This document shows positions 5,597-7,024 of a stretch of DNA of 7,024 nt, piece by piece (positions within the stretch are counted from its first letter, which is position 1; the number at the start of each line of letters is the position of its first letter). Source of the DNA: an uncultured Eggerthella sp. Its GTDB lineage: Bacteria; Actinomycetota; Coriobacteriia; Coriobacteriales; Eggerthellaceae. Below the pieces are notes generated by a model. The model saw only the letters and a program-made list of their open reading frames with translations, did no database searches and was not told where the DNA came from. A program made the translations under genes and the position numbers. The stretch covers positions 1 through 7,024 of the forward strand of contig URVA01000072.1 of NCBI GenBank assembly GCA_900551155.1. Reading direction: 5' to 3'.

Positions 5597-6898
5597 TTAA
5601 CCAAGCAGCTTTACCAAACCATCAAGTGCAACAAGCTGTTCTTCATGGTTTTCCATATTGCGAACCTTCACGCTGTTCTGCGCAAGTTCATCGGGACCTA
5701 AAATGGCAACCCACTTTGAACCAAGCTTATCAGCCAACTTGAACTGACTCTTTAAGCTGCGCTGCTGGTGATCCATCTCGGTTGCAATTCCTGCATCTCG
5801 GCATTCCTGAACCAAAGAAAAGGCGCGATCACGCACTGAATCGTCAACACAGGCAACGAACAAATCGAGTGTTGCTGCTTCAGGGAATTCCACCCCTGCA
5901 GCCTCTAACGCCAACACACAGCGCTCATATCCAAGCGCAAAGCCAAGACCAGGCACATCGCGACCGCCAACCTCTTTAGCAAGCTTGTCGTAACGACCGC
6001 CGCCGCCGATGGCATTTTGCGCACCCATGCCGTTGTCTACTTGTACTTCAAATACCGTACGCGTGTAGTAGTCCAAGCCGCGAACAAGACGGGTATCTTC
6101 AACAAACGAAAGACCCGCAGCCGTTAAATGACGTTTTACGGTTTCGTAGTGCTCACGACAATCGTCGCACAAGTGATCGGTAATACGAGGTGCACCTTCC
6201 ATAATTTCAGCGCAGGTTGAAATCTTGCAGTCAAAAGCACGCAAAGGGTTGATTTCTGCACGATGATTGCATTCATCACACATATCCGCTTCGTGTTCGT
6301 GGATATACTGACGTACCAATTCGCGATACGCTGGACGGCACTTTTCACAACCCATCGAATTGATAAGCAAGCGCATATCGCCCGCAGGAATACCAATTGC
6401 TTCATAAAAGCGCATAAGCATGATGATTGCTTCGGCATCTACACTTGGATCGTCTGCACCTAAGCATTCAACACCCACCTGACGGAACTGACGCAAACGT
6501 CCCTTCTGAGGACGCTCGGCACGAAACATAGGACCTGCATACATCAACTTCGCAGGAGCGCCACCCTGTGGCACCAAATCGTGCTGAACAACCGCGCGTA
6601 CCACACCTGCAGTGCCTTCAGGTCGCAGCGAAAGCTTGCTCTTAGATTTGAGAGAGCCCCCCTCAAGCAACTTTGTCATGTTACCGCCCGAAATAACGGT
6701 AAACATTTCTTTGGAAACTACATCGGTTGCCTCACCAATGCCGCGGACAAACAACTCCGTTTGTTCAAACATAGGAGTTTCAATAGGCTGATAGCCGTAG
6801 CGTCCAAAAATAGAAAAAGCAGTGTTGCGGAAATAGTCCCAAAACATCGCATCGCGAGAAAGCAAGTCGAACGTTCCTTCAGGAGACCGAATAGCCAT
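5597..6898 (-). CDS. hisS: histidyl-tRNA synthetase (class II)
   Basis: Charges tRNA-His with histidine in the cytosol. The 433-residue protein has the normal HisRS layout: SPEGTFDLL near the start; the motif 1 strand GRYGYQPIETPMFEQTELF (32-50); motif 2 MYAGPMFRAERPQKGRLRQF (119-138); the insertion domain (about 170-255); the histidine-binding signature RGLDYYTRTVFEV (273-285); IGGGGRYDKL (297-306); motif 3 GLGFALGYERCVLAL (317-331); and a C-terminal anticodon-binding domain from about 345. The insertion carries eight Cys in four pairs (C184/C187, C207/C210, C224/C229, C244/C247), a pattern I recall from other Gram-positive HisRS and a likely zinc site. ATG at 6898 fits the conserved N-terminus; AAAGG lies 11 nt upstream, a weak ribosome site. 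It is preceded by the terminator of another gene at 6961-6998, so it should have its own promoter. Confidence 0.97.
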   Translation of the reverse strand: MAIRSPEGTFDLLSRDAMFWDYFRNTAFSIFGRYGYQPIETPMFEQTELFVRGIGEATDVVSKEMFTVISGGNMTKLLEGGSLKSKSKLSLRPEGTAGVVRAVVQHDLVPQGGAPAKLMYAGPMFRAERPQKGRLRQFRQVGVECLGADDPSVDAEAIIMLMRFYEAIGIPAGDMRLLINSMGCEKCRPAYRELVRQYIHEHEADMCDECNHRAEINPLRAFDCKISTCAEIMEGAPRITDHLCDDCREHYETVKRHLTAAGLSFVEDTRLVRGLDYYTRTVFEVQVDNGMGAQNAIGGGGRYDKLAKEVGGRDVPGLGFALGYERCVLALEAAGVEFPEAATLDLFVACVDDSVRDRAFSLVQECRDAGIATEMDHQQRSLKSQFKLADKLGSKWVAILGPDELAQNSVKVRNMENHEEQLVALDGLVKLLG

Positions 6899-6916
6899 AA
6901 AACATGCAGCCTTTCG

Positions 6917-6940
6917 CTTAATCTGTGTACCTTAATCTGT
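6917..6940 (-). repeat. 10-bp direct repeat in the hisS leader
   Basis: Minus strand ACAGATTAAG occurs twice (6940-6931 and 6926-6917), with 14 nt from start to start, 18-42 nt upstream of the hisS ATG. It may be a duplicated regulator site or overlap the promoter; no good -35/-10 pair could be placed. Confidence 0.5.
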
Positions 6941-6960
6941 TTAACTCTCTACAAACTAAA

Positions 6961-6998
6961 CCACCCGCACTCCCCAATGCAAGGAAAAGTGCGGGTGG
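6961..6998 (-). terminator. terminator of an unseen minus-strand gene upstream of hisS
   Basis: Minus strand CCACCCGCAC (6998-6989), 18-nt loop, GTGCGGGTGG (6970-6961), then TTTAGTTTGT. The perfect 10-bp GC-rich stem with a T-rich tail on the minus strand fits a rho-independent terminator for a gene that ends near or beyond position 7024. No T-run follows on the plus strand. Confidence 0.65.
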
Positions 6999-7024
6999 CT
7001 CGTAATAATTCATCAATTACAGAT

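Overview
This is a 7 kb window of ordinary bacterial chromosome, tightly packed and of moderate GC. It holds one partial and five complete protein-coding genes, separated by rather long intergenic stretches rich in inverted repeats. The style of AspRS, HisRS and the EpsC-type serine acetyltransferase suggests a Gram-positive gut or oral anaerobe, most likely an actinobacterium of class Coriobacteriia (Eggerthella/Slackia/Cryptobacterium relatives). That placement is recalled protein resemblance, not a search. No phage, transposase, CRISPR, tRNA or rRNA sequence is visible.

Layout. Bases 1-42 (-) are the first 14 codons of a DegV-like gene leaving the window, preceded by a strong Shine-Dalgarno. 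Bases 43-573 are a divergent control region with several small dyads and a 15-bp tandem repeat just before the next gene. Bases 580-1512 (+) encode serine O-acetyltransferase (cysE/epsC type). Bases 1513-1848 form a convergent intergenic region dominated by a long imperfect inverted repeat. All remaining genes are on the minus strand and are read from high to low coordinates: hisS (6898-5597), aspS (5265-3487), a Cof-type HAD phosphatase (3282-2506) and a DUF5662 protein (2430-1849).

How it works together. hisS and aspS load tRNAs for translation and are often neighbours in Gram-positive bacteria. Here 331 bp with terminator-like hairpins lies between them, so aspS probably has its own promoter. 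aspS is followed by a strong-stem terminator (3399-3472). The HAD phosphatase and DUF5662 genes are 75 bp apart and may share a transcript. The acetyltransferase makes O-acetylserine, the precursor of cysteine. The window starts at 7024 with a terminator belonging to an unseen minus-strand gene upstream of hisS.

The most unusual items are the long inverted repeat at 1576-1800, the mixed tRNA-specificity residues of AspRS, the missing C-terminal isoleucine of the acetyltransferase, and the DUF5662 protein of unknown function with its conserved His/Asp set. I see no convincing new multi-gene system.
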